Part shown: one piece after another, positions 1-6,207 of the stretch | Layout: the number at the start of each line of letters is the position of its first letter | How positions within the stretch are numbered: position 1 is the stretch's first letter | Source: CALRGL01 sp964374035 | Lineage (GTDB): Bacteria; Patescibacteriota; Patescibacteriia; UBA9934; GWF2-40-263 | NCBI GenBank assembly: GCA_964374035.1 | Contig: CAYJWY010000035.1 | Span: 1-8,769 of the forward strand | DNA length: 8,769 bases | Direction: 5' to 3' | Notes under the pieces: model-generated | Databases searched by the model: none | Seen by the model: only the letters and a program-made list of their open reading frames with translations | Told to the model about the DNA's origin: nothing | Made by a program: the position numbers and the translations under genes

Positions 1-273
1 CGAAGACGTTGATAAAATCCAGAGATCATTCTGGTGCACTCAGGATGACGAATGGGAACTCGTTGTTGTCTGTCATCCTGAGTGCATCCGAAGGATCTCT
101 TGTGACGAAGACGTTGATAAAATCCAGAGATCATTCTGGTGCACTCAGGATGACGAATGGGAACTCGTTGTTGTCTGTCATCCTGAGTGCATCCGAAGGA
201 TCTCTTGTGACGAAGACGTTGATAAAATCCAGAGATCATTCTGGTGCACTCAGAATGACGAATGGAAACTCGC
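1..273. repeat. 105-bp tandem repeat, about 2.6 copies, each with an internal palindrome
   Basis: Copies begin at 1, 106 and 211. The first two look identical and the third stops near 273 with a few G-to-A changes (for example around 253 and 266). Inside each unit, CACTCAGGATGAC is matched in inverted orientation by GTCATCCTGAGTG, and the similarity continues outward to the GATC that begins one arm and ends the other, so each unit can fold into a long imperfect hairpin. The arm resembles the GTCATCCTGAG-type dispersed repeats common in intergenic DNA of many environmental bacteria (recalled knowledge). The 105-bp period is a multiple of three and one frame stays open across it, but the resulting 35-residue repeat peptide has no recognisable domain and I do not call it a gene. 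The repeat may continue left of the window. Confidence 0.93.
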
Positions 274-303
274 TGTGGGTTCTATAGTTATCGTACTACC
301 ACA

Positions 304-323
304 AAACCACCCGATGGTGGTTT
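304..323 (-). terminator. Hairpin at the end of the sigma/membrane-protein operon
   Basis: AAACCACC (304-311) and GGTGGTTT (316-323) form a perfect 8-bp stem with a 4-nt loop. Read on the minus strand, the hairpin begins at the stop codon of the membrane protein and ends in TTTTG, a short U-run consistent with an intrinsic terminator. Confidence 0.6.
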
Positions 324-771
324 ATTGAACAGACGAAGTCAGCATCGCGTTCATGGGGACAAAACGCAGAGTGTCGCGCAATGGAATGGGTGGCGTGCTT
401 GTGTCGATGTACTCGGCGACGTCCACGCGCGCGAAGGGCTGTTGAGCGGAAACATACGTAATTTCTGAAAGATGTGCCGCCGACATGATGCGCGAGGTGT
501 CGATGGTTGGATGGGGTTCTGCTGTCGCATCGAGCTCGAGCATCGCAGTGCCGGCGACCGCGAAGACGACGACGAGAACCGTTCCGGCGAACAACGGAAC
601 CGTGTAGGCCAGGAAGCGACTTCGCATTGCGTCGCGATGCGTGGTTGAATCAAAATAACGCGAAGACAGAAGTGTTCGACGAAGTTCGTAACGATGCACA
701 ACATCTCCCGGAAGTTCCGAGGAGCCAATCTGCTCGAGCAGTTCTTCAATGTTGAACGGTTTCTCGGACAT
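322..771 (-). CDS. Single-pass membrane protein, candidate anti-sigma factor
   Basis: The 149-residue protein is not recognised by sequence. Residues 1-53 are polar and end in a basic stretch (RDAMRSR, about 46-52). One hydrophobic helix follows at about 54-79, then an outward-facing tail of about 70 residues, giving an N-in/C-out topology. The gene overlaps the end of the ECF sigma gene by 26 nt in another frame, so the two are co-transcribed and probably translationally coupled. Position directly after an ECF sigma, a cytoplasmic N-terminal region and a single TM helix match the usual anti-sigma arrangement. No zinc-binding HxxxCxxC motif of the ZAS type is present, so the functional call rests on context and topology. 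No strong Shine-Dalgarno precedes the ATG at 771. A hairpin terminator starts at the stop codon. Confidence 0.7.
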   Translation of the reverse strand: MSEKPFNIEELLEQIGSSELPGDVVHRYELRRTLLSSRYFDSTTHRDAMRSRFLAYTVPLFAGTVLVVVFAVAGTAMLELDATAEPHPTIDTSRIMSAAHLSEITYVSAQQPFARVDVAEYIDTSTPPIPLRDTLRFVPMNAMLTSSVQ

Positions 772-1441
772 AGTGATTCGTAGAGTCTTGGAGTGGTGGA
801 GTCTTGGAGTGGTGGAGCGGGACGCCGTGTTTAAACTTCACGACTCCGTCACTCCACGCCTCTACGACTTCCATCTGATTGTGCAACATCAAAACCTGTA
901 ATTTTTTAAGCGCACGATGAATATGTGATTTGATGGTTCCATCTTTCATGTGAAGCGCTATCGCGATTTCGGGAATCGACAGTTTGGAAAAGAATCGAAG
1001 CGTGAGAATGTCTTGCTGTTTTTGATTGAGCTGTTTCAAAAACCGCATCACGAGATCGATCTGTCCTTTCAACTCCTGCGCATCTTCGCCCATGCGATAG
1101 GCAATGTCCGGTTGAAAATCCTCGCGAGCAACAATCTCCGGCGCTTCTTCGGTTGTCACTTCAAACATGCGCTTGCGCCCACGGAAGTAATTTCCCATCT
1201 GTGCAACCGCGATCGCAAACAGCCAGGACTTAAACGAAGCACCTACTTGCGGTTTGTAGCGATGTAAATTCTTGAGCGCCTGGAAAAACGTCTCGCTGGT
1301 CAAATCCTTGGCAACCTCCACGTTATGGCATCGGTTATACATGAACCCAAAGATGGGCTGGTAGTACGTATCGTACAACCTCCCAAATGCCTCTGGGTCT
1401 TTTTGTGCATAGGCGACCACCTCCGTTTCATTATCGATCAT
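746..1441 (-). CDS. ECF-type RNA polymerase sigma factor
   Basis: A 231-residue sigma-70 family protein with only the sigma2 and sigma4 regions. Sigma2 spans about residues 17-90, including DTYYQPIFGFMYNR, a DLTSETFFQAL stretch and FKSWLFAIA. Sigma4 spans about 130-184: a QQDILTLRFF segment, then IPEIAIALHMKDGTIKSHIH, a helix-turn-helix that would contact the -35 element. It would bring RNA polymerase to alternative promoters, probably under control of the membrane protein encoded immediately downstream with a 26-nt overlap. About 45 residues after sigma4 (from 187) are unlike the family and are partly encoded by an imperfect inverted repeat (780-865), which suggests the reading frame runs through an inserted repeat. 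The ATG at 1441 is used; no strong Shine-Dalgarno is seen. The signal to which it responds cannot be read from sequence. Confidence 0.9.
   Translation of the reverse strand: MIDNETEVVAYAQKDPEAFGRLYDTYYQPIFGFMYNRCHNVEVAKDLTSETFFQALKNLHRYKPQVGASFKSWLFAIAVAQMGNYFRGRKRMFEVTTEEAPEIVAREDFQPDIAYRMGEDAQELKGQIDLVMRFLKQLNQKQQDILTLRFFSKLSIPEIAIALHMKDGTIKSHIHRALKKLQVLMLHNQMEVVEAWSDGVVKFKHGVPLHHSKTPPLQDSTNHYVRETVQH
780..865. repeat. Imperfect inverted repeat built from short GTGGAGTC-like units, within the sigma gene
   Basis: The left arm (780-817) is a degenerate run of 8-bp units and contains a 16-bp tandem duplication, GAGTCTTGGAGTGGTG, at 783-798 and 799-814. The right arm (836-865) is its approximate reverse complement: 24 of 30 positions match when 780-809 is aligned with it. 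The element lies inside the last third of the ECF sigma coding region and just upstream of the membrane-protein start, so it encodes sigma-tail residues and could form an mRNA hairpin in front of the downstream start codon. Confidence 0.75.
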
Positions 1442-1472
1442 AATGGACCATGATTACTTCGACCTTGCATGA

Positions 1473-1491
1473 AGTATATCTCCAGTATAGT
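1473..1491. promoter_or_regulatory. Candidate divergent promoter -10 boxes between sigma gene and pyrC
   Basis: On the minus strand two TATACT hexamers (1489-1484 and 1478-1473) lie 32-48 nt upstream of the ECF sigma start. On the plus strand TATAGT occupies 1486-1491, facing pyrC. The -35 partners are weak on both strands, so this is a suggestion based on -10-like sequence and position only. Confidence 0.3.
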
Positions 1492-1515
1492 CTAAACGTT
1501 GCACGACAAACAGAT

Positions 1516-1595
1516 GAGACCTCTGAAAAACGGCGATCTTTCGTCTCACGGTCCTTCGCCCGTTCAACGAAATCTATCCATTTTTCAGAGGTCTC
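1516..1595. mobile_element. 80-bp MITE-like element with perfect 15-bp terminal inverted repeats
   Basis: GAGACCTCTGAAAAA at 1516-1530 is matched by its exact reverse complement at 1581-1595. The four bases AGAT flank both sides (1512-1515 and 1596-1599), which is what a target-site duplication would look like. The interior of 50 bp has no coding potential. The features fit a miniature inverted-repeat element mobilised in trans by an IS transposase. I cannot name the parent IS. It lies in the pyrC leader region, about 113 bp before the start codon. Confidence 0.65.
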
Positions 1596-1694
1596 AGATC
1601 ATAAAAAAGAGGGGGCATGAATATGCTGGGTTCCATAGCCTTCTTGCGTCCCTGGAATGTTCAGCGGACAATTCGCGCGGTGCACAATCGGTAC

Positions 1695-1700
1695 AAGGAG
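1695..1700 (+). promoter_or_regulatory. Shine-Dalgarno deciding the pyrC start
   Basis: AAGGAG lies 8 nt before the ATG at 1709. The frame stays open upstream to 1499, but those extra 70 codons run across the MITE-like element and have no PyrC homology, so 1709 is the start. Confidence 0.85.
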
Positions 1701-1708
1701 AAATCCCC

Positions 1709-2773
1709 ATGAGTCAACTGACCATTCGTCGTCCGGATGATTTCCACGTCCATGTGCGAAGTGGACAACTGATGAATCTCGTTGTGCCGTACACGGCTCG
1801 CGTGTTCGCTCGCGCGATCATCATGCCCAATATCAAACTGCCGCCCAATTCCGACTGCGAAGTCGCGGACGGACCGGTGATGACGCTTAGGCACGCGCAA
1901 GACTACAGGCATGATATTCGGGACCGCCTCGTTCACGACGCGCTCACGGACTTCGAGCCGCTCATGACGATCTCGCTCACCGAGCGCACCACGCCCGAAA
2001 TGATCCGCGTGGCCACTCCCGCGATCAAGGCGGTGAAACTCTACCCGCTGGGCGCGACCACGAACTCGGCCTGGGGCATCCGCAATTTCCTCGTCCCCGC
2101 CTTCCATGCGTGTCTCGACGAAATCGAAGTGTGTGGACTGCCTCTGCTCATTCACGCCGAGGTGCATAGCGGCTTCTCTATGGATCGTGAACGCTTGTTC
2201 ATCGAGGTGCTCGACTTCATGCACAAGAGACATCCCAATCTCAAGATCGTTGTCGAACACGTCACGTGCAAGGAGATGGTCAACTATGTAAAGCGGTGTG
2301 ATGATCACGTTGCCGCCACGGTAACGGCTCACCATCTGCTCATCAACCACGACGGCGTTGTGGGTACAAAGATCTATCCGCATCACCACTGTCTCCCCAC
2401 GCCCAAAACCCCAAGCGATCTCGCGGCTCTGCAAAGGGTCGTCCTCTCCGGCCATCCTCGCTTCTTCTTCGGCAGTGACAGCGCGCCGCACGACGTTACG
2501 ACGAAGGAATGCGCGGAAGGTTGCGCCGGCTGTTTCACGGCCCCGCACTGCCTCCCCCTGCTCGCCGACTTCTTCGAATGCAACAATGCGCTCGATCGCC
2601 TCGAACCATTCGTGAGCGAGTACGGCGCTAAGTTCTACGGTCTGCCGCTCAACGAGGGACACACCTCTCTCAAACGAGAGCCGTGGCAAATCCCGCCCAT
2701 GTACCGCAACCATCAACACTCCGTTGTGCCCTTCATGGCGGGCGAGACGGTGAACTGGCGCGTGGACGGCTAG
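1709..2773 (+). CDS. pyrC: Dihydroorotase, class II (PyrC)
   Basis: A 354-residue protein, full length for the E. coli PyrC type (about 348). It catalyses reversible cyclisation of N-carbamoyl-L-aspartate to dihydroorotate, the third step of pyrimidine synthesis, in the cytoplasm. The binuclear zinc site is complete: H13 and H15 in RRPDDFHVHVRSG, the carbamylated lysine K110 in AVKLYPLGATTNS, H149 in LLIHAEVHSG, H184 in VEHVTCKE, and the catalytic aspartate D257 in FFGSDSAPH. The GCAGCFTAPH stretch (271-280) and the C-terminal VVPFMAGETVNWRV also match the family. The gene is alone on its strand, with its own Shine-Dalgarno and terminator; no other pyr gene is in the window. It reads more GC-rich than its neighbours, which may indicate acquisition by transfer. 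A 352-codon open frame on the opposite strand is a shadow. Confidence 0.97.
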   Translation: MSQLTIRRPDDFHVHVRSGQLMNLVVPYTARVFARAIIMPNIKLPPNSDCEVADGPVMTLRHAQDYRHDIRDRLVHDALTDFEPLMTISLTERTTPEMIRVATPAIKAVKLYPLGATTNSAWGIRNFLVPAFHACLDEIEVCGLPLLIHAEVHSGFSMDRERLFIEVLDFMHKRHPNLKIVVEHVTCKEMVNYVKRCDDHVAATVTAHHLLINHDGVVGTKIYPHHHCLPTPKTPSDLAALQRVVLSGHPRFFFGSDSAPHDVTTKECAEGCAGCFTAPHCLPLLADFFECNNALDRLEPFVSEYGAKFYGLPLNEGHTSLKREPWQIPPMYRNHQHSVVPFMAGETVNWRVDG

Positions 2774-2786
2774 TCATTTCATACTC

Positions 2787-2818
2787 ACCGCCCCTCATCG
2801 AGGAGCGGTCTTTTCTTT
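2787..2818 (+). terminator. Intrinsic terminator after pyrC
   Basis: ACCGCCCCTC (2787-2796) pairs with GAGGAGCGGT (2800-2809) with one mismatch and a 3-nt loop, followed by CTTTTCTTT (2810-2818). It starts 14 nt after the pyrC stop codon. Confidence 0.8.
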
Positions 2819-2844
2819 ACCACGTCGCTCGCGAGCGACGTGGT
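2819..2844. repeat. 26-bp perfect palindrome
   Basis: The 13-nt arm ACCACGTCGCTCG (2819-2831) is followed directly by its exact reverse complement (2832-2844), with no spacer. It sits between the pyrC terminator and the dnaG-rpoD terminator hairpin. As RNA the tip cannot close without opening the central pairs, but a strong hairpin or DNA cruciform is possible. Its role is unknown: dispersed repeat, second terminator or protein-binding site. Confidence 0.8.
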
Positions 2845-2852
2845 TTACAAAA

Positions 2853-2937
2853 TCCAAATAAAAAAGTGACAAGGTGATAAAGTGATAAAGTTTAGCTCTA
2901 TCACTCCCAACTTTGTCACTTTATCACTTTGTCACTT
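2853..2937 (-). terminator. Long periodic-repeat hairpin, probable terminator of dnaG-rpoD
   Basis: Two 27-nt arms (2864-2890 and 2911-2937) match at 25 of 27 positions, with a 20-nt loop. Each arm is a degenerate run of a roughly 9-bp GTGATAAAGT-like unit. On the minus strand, downstream of rpoD, the hairpin is followed by TTTTTTATTTGG, which supports intrinsic termination of the operon 17 nt past the rpoD stop. On the plus strand both mismatches become G-U pairs, so the stem is fully paired there but has no U-run. Confidence 0.7.
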
Positions 2938-2954
2938 CCCTACCTCCCTACACT

Positions 2955-4223
2955 CTAGTAATCTCTCAACTTATCAATCAAACTACTCTGCTGAATCTTC
3001 TCCAGCGCCTTCGCTTCAATCTGTCGAATTCGTTCGCGCGTGACGTCGAACTCTCGTCCAACTTCTTCCAGCGTGTGCGAGACACCATCCGTAAGTCCGA
3101 ATCGCATTTCGAGAATCTTCTGTTCGCGGGGCGTGAGTCCTTCCATCGCAACCTTCACATAGTCGCGGAGTAACTCGCGCGCCGCCGTGCGATCTGGAGA
3201 AATCGTCTTTGTATCTTCGATGAAGTCCTCAAGCTTCGAGTCCTCGTCATCGTCACCGACCGAAGTCTCGAGCGACACCGTGTCCTGTGAAATCTTGCGG
3301 ATGTGGCGAACCTTGTCGACCGTCTCGCCCATTTCTGCCGCGATTTCTTCTGGCAACGGTTCGCGACCAAGGTCTTGAATGAGACGTCGTTCAATCTGGG
3401 TGAAGCGGTTGATCGTCTCAACCATGTGCACCGGAATACGAATCGTGCGCGATTGATCCGCAAGTGCGCGCGTGATTGCCTGGCGAATCCACCAGGTTGC
3501 GTAGGTGGAAAACTTGTAGCCTTTGCGATATTCAAACTTCTTCACCGCGCGGAAGAGTCCGATGTTTCCTTCTTGAATGAGGTCGAGCAACGACATTTGT
3601 TTGCCGACGAACTTCTTTGCGATAGAAACCACCAGACGCAAGTTTGCTTCGATGAGGCGTCGTTCCGCTTCTTGCTCGTTGCGCTCTTTGCGTTTTGCAA
3701 GCGCGACTTCCTGTTCACCATTCAAAAGAGGAATCTTTCCAATTTCGCGCAGATACATCTGAATGGAATCTTGCGTGAGCTCAGGCACCGCGGCACCTTT
3801 TCCTTTCTCATGTGAGACACGAATCTTGTCGTACACATCGCCTCGATCCTTTTCCTGACCGAGAATTCCCTCTTTCATTTCAACGAAGTGCACACCCACC
3901 TTGTCGAGTCGCTCTAAAAATTCCTCGAATAATTCTAGGTAGTCTTCGACTTCACTAAACGCAAACAAGACCTCGTTCTCGGTCAGATATCCCCGAAGCT
4001 TTCCTTTTTCAATCAAGCGATTAAGTTCTTCAATCGTCGGTGGTTCCGCGCGTTTGTAGCGTTCTTTTCGCTCATCGACCACTTTTTGTTTGGAGAGCGT
4101 TCTGCGAACCGAAGACAACTTTTTATCATGAAACTTACTGCGTGGACTAATTTTGACTTTGACAACCTTCGGCTTTGCCGGTTTGGTTATCGTCTTTGAA
4201 ATTTTTTTCTTCGCTTTTTTCAT
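2955..4223 (-). CDS. rpoD: Primary (housekeeping) RNA polymerase sigma factor RpoD
   Basis: A 422-residue sigma-70. A lysine-rich N-terminus (1-50) precedes a region 1.1-like segment (about 62-118). Region 1.2 is at about 151-166 (DSIQMYLREIGKIPLL). Region 2 runs about 185-260, with NLRLVVSIAKKFVG, LLDLIQEGNIGLFRAVKKF, and FSTYATWWIRQAITRAL, which holds the -10 recognition and melting residues. Region 3 is at about 261-345 and includes an acidic GDDDEDSKLEDFIED segment (region 3.2). Region 4 is at about 356-420, with LTPREQKILEMRFGL and the helix-turn-helix TLEEVGREFDVTRERIRQIE for the -35 box. The non-conserved insertion of proteobacterial RpoD is absent, as is usual in small sigma-70 proteins. 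The ATG overlaps the dnaG stop (ATGA), so translation is coupled. It directs most vegetative transcription. Confidence 0.97.
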   Translation of the reverse strand: MKKAKKKISKTITKPAKPKVVKVKISPRSKFHDKKLSSVRRTLSKQKVVDERKERYKRAEPPTIEELNRLIEKGKLRGYLTENEVLFAFSEVEDYLELFEEFLERLDKVGVHFVEMKEGILGQEKDRGDVYDKIRVSHEKGKGAAVPELTQDSIQMYLREIGKIPLLNGEQEVALAKRKERNEQEAERRLIEANLRLVVSIAKKFVGKQMSLLDLIQEGNIGLFRAVKKFEYRKGYKFSTYATWWIRQAITRALADQSRTIRIPVHMVETINRFTQIERRLIQDLGREPLPEEIAAEMGETVDKVRHIRKISQDTVSLETSVGDDDEDSKLEDFIEDTKTISPDRTAARELLRDYVKVAMEGLTPREQKILEMRFGLTDGVSHTLEEVGREFDVTRERIRQIEAKALEKIQQSSLIDKLRDY

Positions 4224-6028
4224 GACAGTTCTTTAAGTTCTTGCATGAGCCCATCGACGCGCGCGTGGTCGCCTAGGGCTTCTGCCTGACGTAATTTCGC
4301 AGCCAACGCGCTACGCAATGCGATGGAGGAACGAGACTGCATAAGCTGTAACAAATTCTTCAATTGTTCCTGCACGTTTGTTGGCGACAATTCTTGAAAC
4401 GTCGTTTGGGCGAGGAGTGACGATTTGTCGAGAAGATGCAAAAGATCTTCGCGCGATGTCTCGCGTTCAAGGACGGATCGAAGGCGCTCAAAAAAAGTTT
4501 TTTGTGCTAGGTTAACGCTCGGATCATACGTGGATTTGACAAACGTGTAAAGAGACCGCGCCGTCTCGTCGCCTGTGGATTTCTCGGAGAGTTGGTCGAA
4601 AAACGGAGAATAAACCGAGGGATCGTTCACGAATAAGCCCAAAATCAGCAGAAAAGCTGTGTCTTCTTTTGAAAGCACTATGTGCTTCTGTGGTTGTGTC
4701 GTCGCCGGCTTTCCGGTCGACCTGTCCACCGAAGCTTTAGCAGAGGTGGAAACCACGGGCTGGACGGGACGGATCGAGGTTCGCAAGATTGAACTATCCA
4801 CAGACAAAATATCCGCAACAACCTGAAGCCAGTGTTCGCGTTCAACAACGTCGCGCATCTCCGCGAGCGCAGGCAAGAGCTCTGTTGATACCGCCCGCTT
4901 GTCGTCGATGCGTGACAAGTCTCGTCCCCGTGTTACGCGCTCGATCAAAAATTGCATGATAGGCACCGACTCGGTCGTGACGCGAACCCAACCTTCCGGA
5001 CACGACTGCACAAGCTCGTCGGGATCCTTGACACCGCCCGGAAGAATCGCCGCGCGCACATCAAACGCAAGCGCGCGTGCGGCCGCGATCCCTCTACGCG
5101 CCGCTTTCAATCCCGCCGCATCTTGATCGAACGCAAACACGATCGTCTTCGTGTAACGCGCCAGAAGTTTCAACTGATCTTCCGAGAGCGCCGTTCCTGA
5201 ACTCGCGACGACCGATTCGACTCCAGCTTTGTGTGATGCAACGACATCGAGGTTGCCTTCGACGATCACCACGCGGCCGTCGCGTTTGATCGACGACTTG
5301 GCAAGATCAAGTCCGTACATCAACTGTCCTTTGTGATAAATCGGCGTCTCCGGCGAGTTCATGTACTTGGGCATCTCATCGCCCATGGATCGCCCCGTGA
5401 ATCCAACCACGTTGCCGTGCTGATCCTTGAGCGGAATCATGACGCGATGACGGAAACGATCAATCAAGCCAGAGCCGGATTTTTTGCGAAGCGCCAAGCC
5501 TGCCTGCACAATCTCCATTTCGGAAAACGCGCGCGTACGCAAAAAGTCGACGAGCGTGGACCAGTCGTCGGGCGCATAGCCAAGCTCGAATTTCACAATC
5601 AGCTCTTTTGTGATCCCCCGAGATTCGACATACGCCCGCGCGTGAGCCGCCTTTGACGAGTCGATCAACACCTTATGAAAAAACTTGGATGCAAGTTCAT
5701 TGATCGCAATCAACCGAGATCGCTCATTTCCTTCCTTGGACGAAAAACGCTTGATCTCAATTCCCAACTTTTTCCCAAGGTGATTCAACGCCTCAGGAAA
5801 ATCCATCCCCTCCATCTTCATCACGAAACTGAAGCAATCCCCACCCTCGCCGCACCCAAAACAATGAAAAATCTGCCGATCGCTCGAAACATGAAACGAC
5901 GGCGTCTTCTCGTTATGAAATGGACACAAACCCTTGAAGCTGTCCGTTCCAGACGGTTTTAACGTAAGATACTCGCCAATGAGTTCAGCCAGGTCCGTCT
6001 TTTGTTTAATCTCGTCTCGAGGATCCAT
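4220..6028 (-). CDS. dnaG: DNA primase DnaG
   Basis: A 602-residue primase that makes RNA primers at the replication fork. The N-terminal CHC2 zinc-binding domain has C35, H38, C56 and C59 (CPFHNEKTPSFH and FHCFGCGEGGD). The catalytic core carries RFRHRVMIPL (about 191-200) and GFTGRSM (209-215). The Toprim metal site has E257 in VVIVEGNLDVV and D301/D303 in FAFDQDAAG. Residues 420-450 form a low-complexity linker that includes a palindrome-encoded stretch (SAKASVDRSTGKP). The helical C-terminus (about 453-602) is the expected DnaB-helicase-binding region. The start at 6028 (MDPRDEIKQKTDL) aligns with the family. The open frame continues upstream into the scaffold gap, but that extension is an artefact. 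No strong Shine-Dalgarno is seen. The stop overlaps the rpoD start by 4 nt. Confidence 0.97.
   Translation of the reverse strand: MDPRDEIKQKTDLAELIGEYLTLKPSGTDSFKGLCPFHNEKTPSFHVSSDRQIFHCFGCGEGGDCFSFVMKMEGMDFPEALNHLGKKLGIEIKRFSSKEGNERSRLIAINELASKFFHKVLIDSSKAAHARAYVESRGITKELIVKFELGYAPDDWSTLVDFLRTRAFSEMEIVQAGLALRKKSGSGLIDRFRHRVMIPLKDQHGNVVGFTGRSMGDEMPKYMNSPETPIYHKGQLMYGLDLAKSSIKRDGRVVIVEGNLDVVASHKAGVESVVASSGTALSEDQLKLLARYTKTIVFAFDQDAAGLKAARRGIAAARALAFDVRAAILPGGVKDPDELVQSCPEGWVRVTTESVPIMQFLIERVTRGRDLSRIDDKRAVSTELLPALAEMRDVVEREHWLQVVADILSVDSSILRTSIRPVQPVVSTSAKASVDRSTGKPATTQPQKHIVLSKEDTAFLLILGLFVNDPSVYSPFFDQLSEKSTGDETARSLYTFVKSTYDPSVNLAQKTFFERLRSVLERETSREDLLHLLDKSSLLAQTTFQELSPTNVQEQLKNLLQLMQSRSSIALRSALAAKLRQAEALGDHARVDGLMQELKELS
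4725..4750. repeat. Palindromic element inside the dnaG linker
   Basis: TCCACC (4725-4730) and GGTGGA (4745-4750) are inverted, with GCT/AGC pairing further in and a TT loop. On the minus strand the element and its flank encode the linker peptide SAKASVDRSTGKP of DnaG. The sequence resembles intergenic palindromes that I recall from CPR genomes; that link is from memory. It lies between the Toprim core and the C-terminal domain, where an insertion would be tolerated. Confidence 0.5.
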
Positions 6029-6072
6029 ACCTGGAGAGCTTACAGGAACATCGACAATTTGAGAAAAACAGC

Positions 6073-6172
6073 NNNNNNNNNNNNNNNNNNNNNNNNNNNN
6101 NNNNNNNNNNNNNNNNNNNNNNNNNNNNNNNNNNNNNNNNNNNNNNNNNNNNNNNNNNNNNNNNNNNNNNNN
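6073..6172. other. Assembly gap (100 N)
   Basis: Exactly 100 unknown bases, the usual placeholder for a scaffold join of unknown length. The promoter and leader of the dnaG operon, and possibly a whole small gene, lie in it. Order and orientation across the gap depend on the scaffolding being correct. Confidence 0.99.
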
Positions 6173-6175
6173 ATG

Positions 6176-6205
6176 ATCACACGACCTTGGTCGAGTGATT
6201 TTTCT
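6176..6205 (+). terminator. Terminator-like hairpin at the gap edge, U-run on the plus strand
   Basis: ATCAC-A-CGACC (6176-6186), loop TT, GGTCG-A-GTGAT (6189-6199) pair perfectly apart from an A-A bulge pair. The hairpin is followed on the plus strand by a T-rich run ending near 6208. Since the HD gene ends at 6208 on the minus strand, the same hairpin could also terminate that gene, but its minus-strand U-run would fall in the gap. As seen, the evidence favours plus-strand or bidirectional use. Confidence 0.6.
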
Positions 6206-6207
6206 TT

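Noticed and set aside
1..273. CRISPR array
   Set aside because: Units are contiguous 105-bp copies with no unique spacers, and no cas genes are present.
9..287. Open frame across the tandem repeat, giving a 35-residue repeat protein
   Set aside because: The 105-bp period keeps the frame open automatically; there is no Shine-Dalgarno or recognisable domain, and the DNA is built of REP-like palindromes.
1499..1708. N-terminal extension of PyrC
   Set aside because: It crosses the MITE-like element, lacks homology to PyrC, and a strong Shine-Dalgarno precedes the ATG at 1709.
1661..2719. 352-codon open frame antisense to pyrC
   Set aside because: Shadow of a GC-rich gene; pyrC has a complete active site, while the antisense product has no family features.
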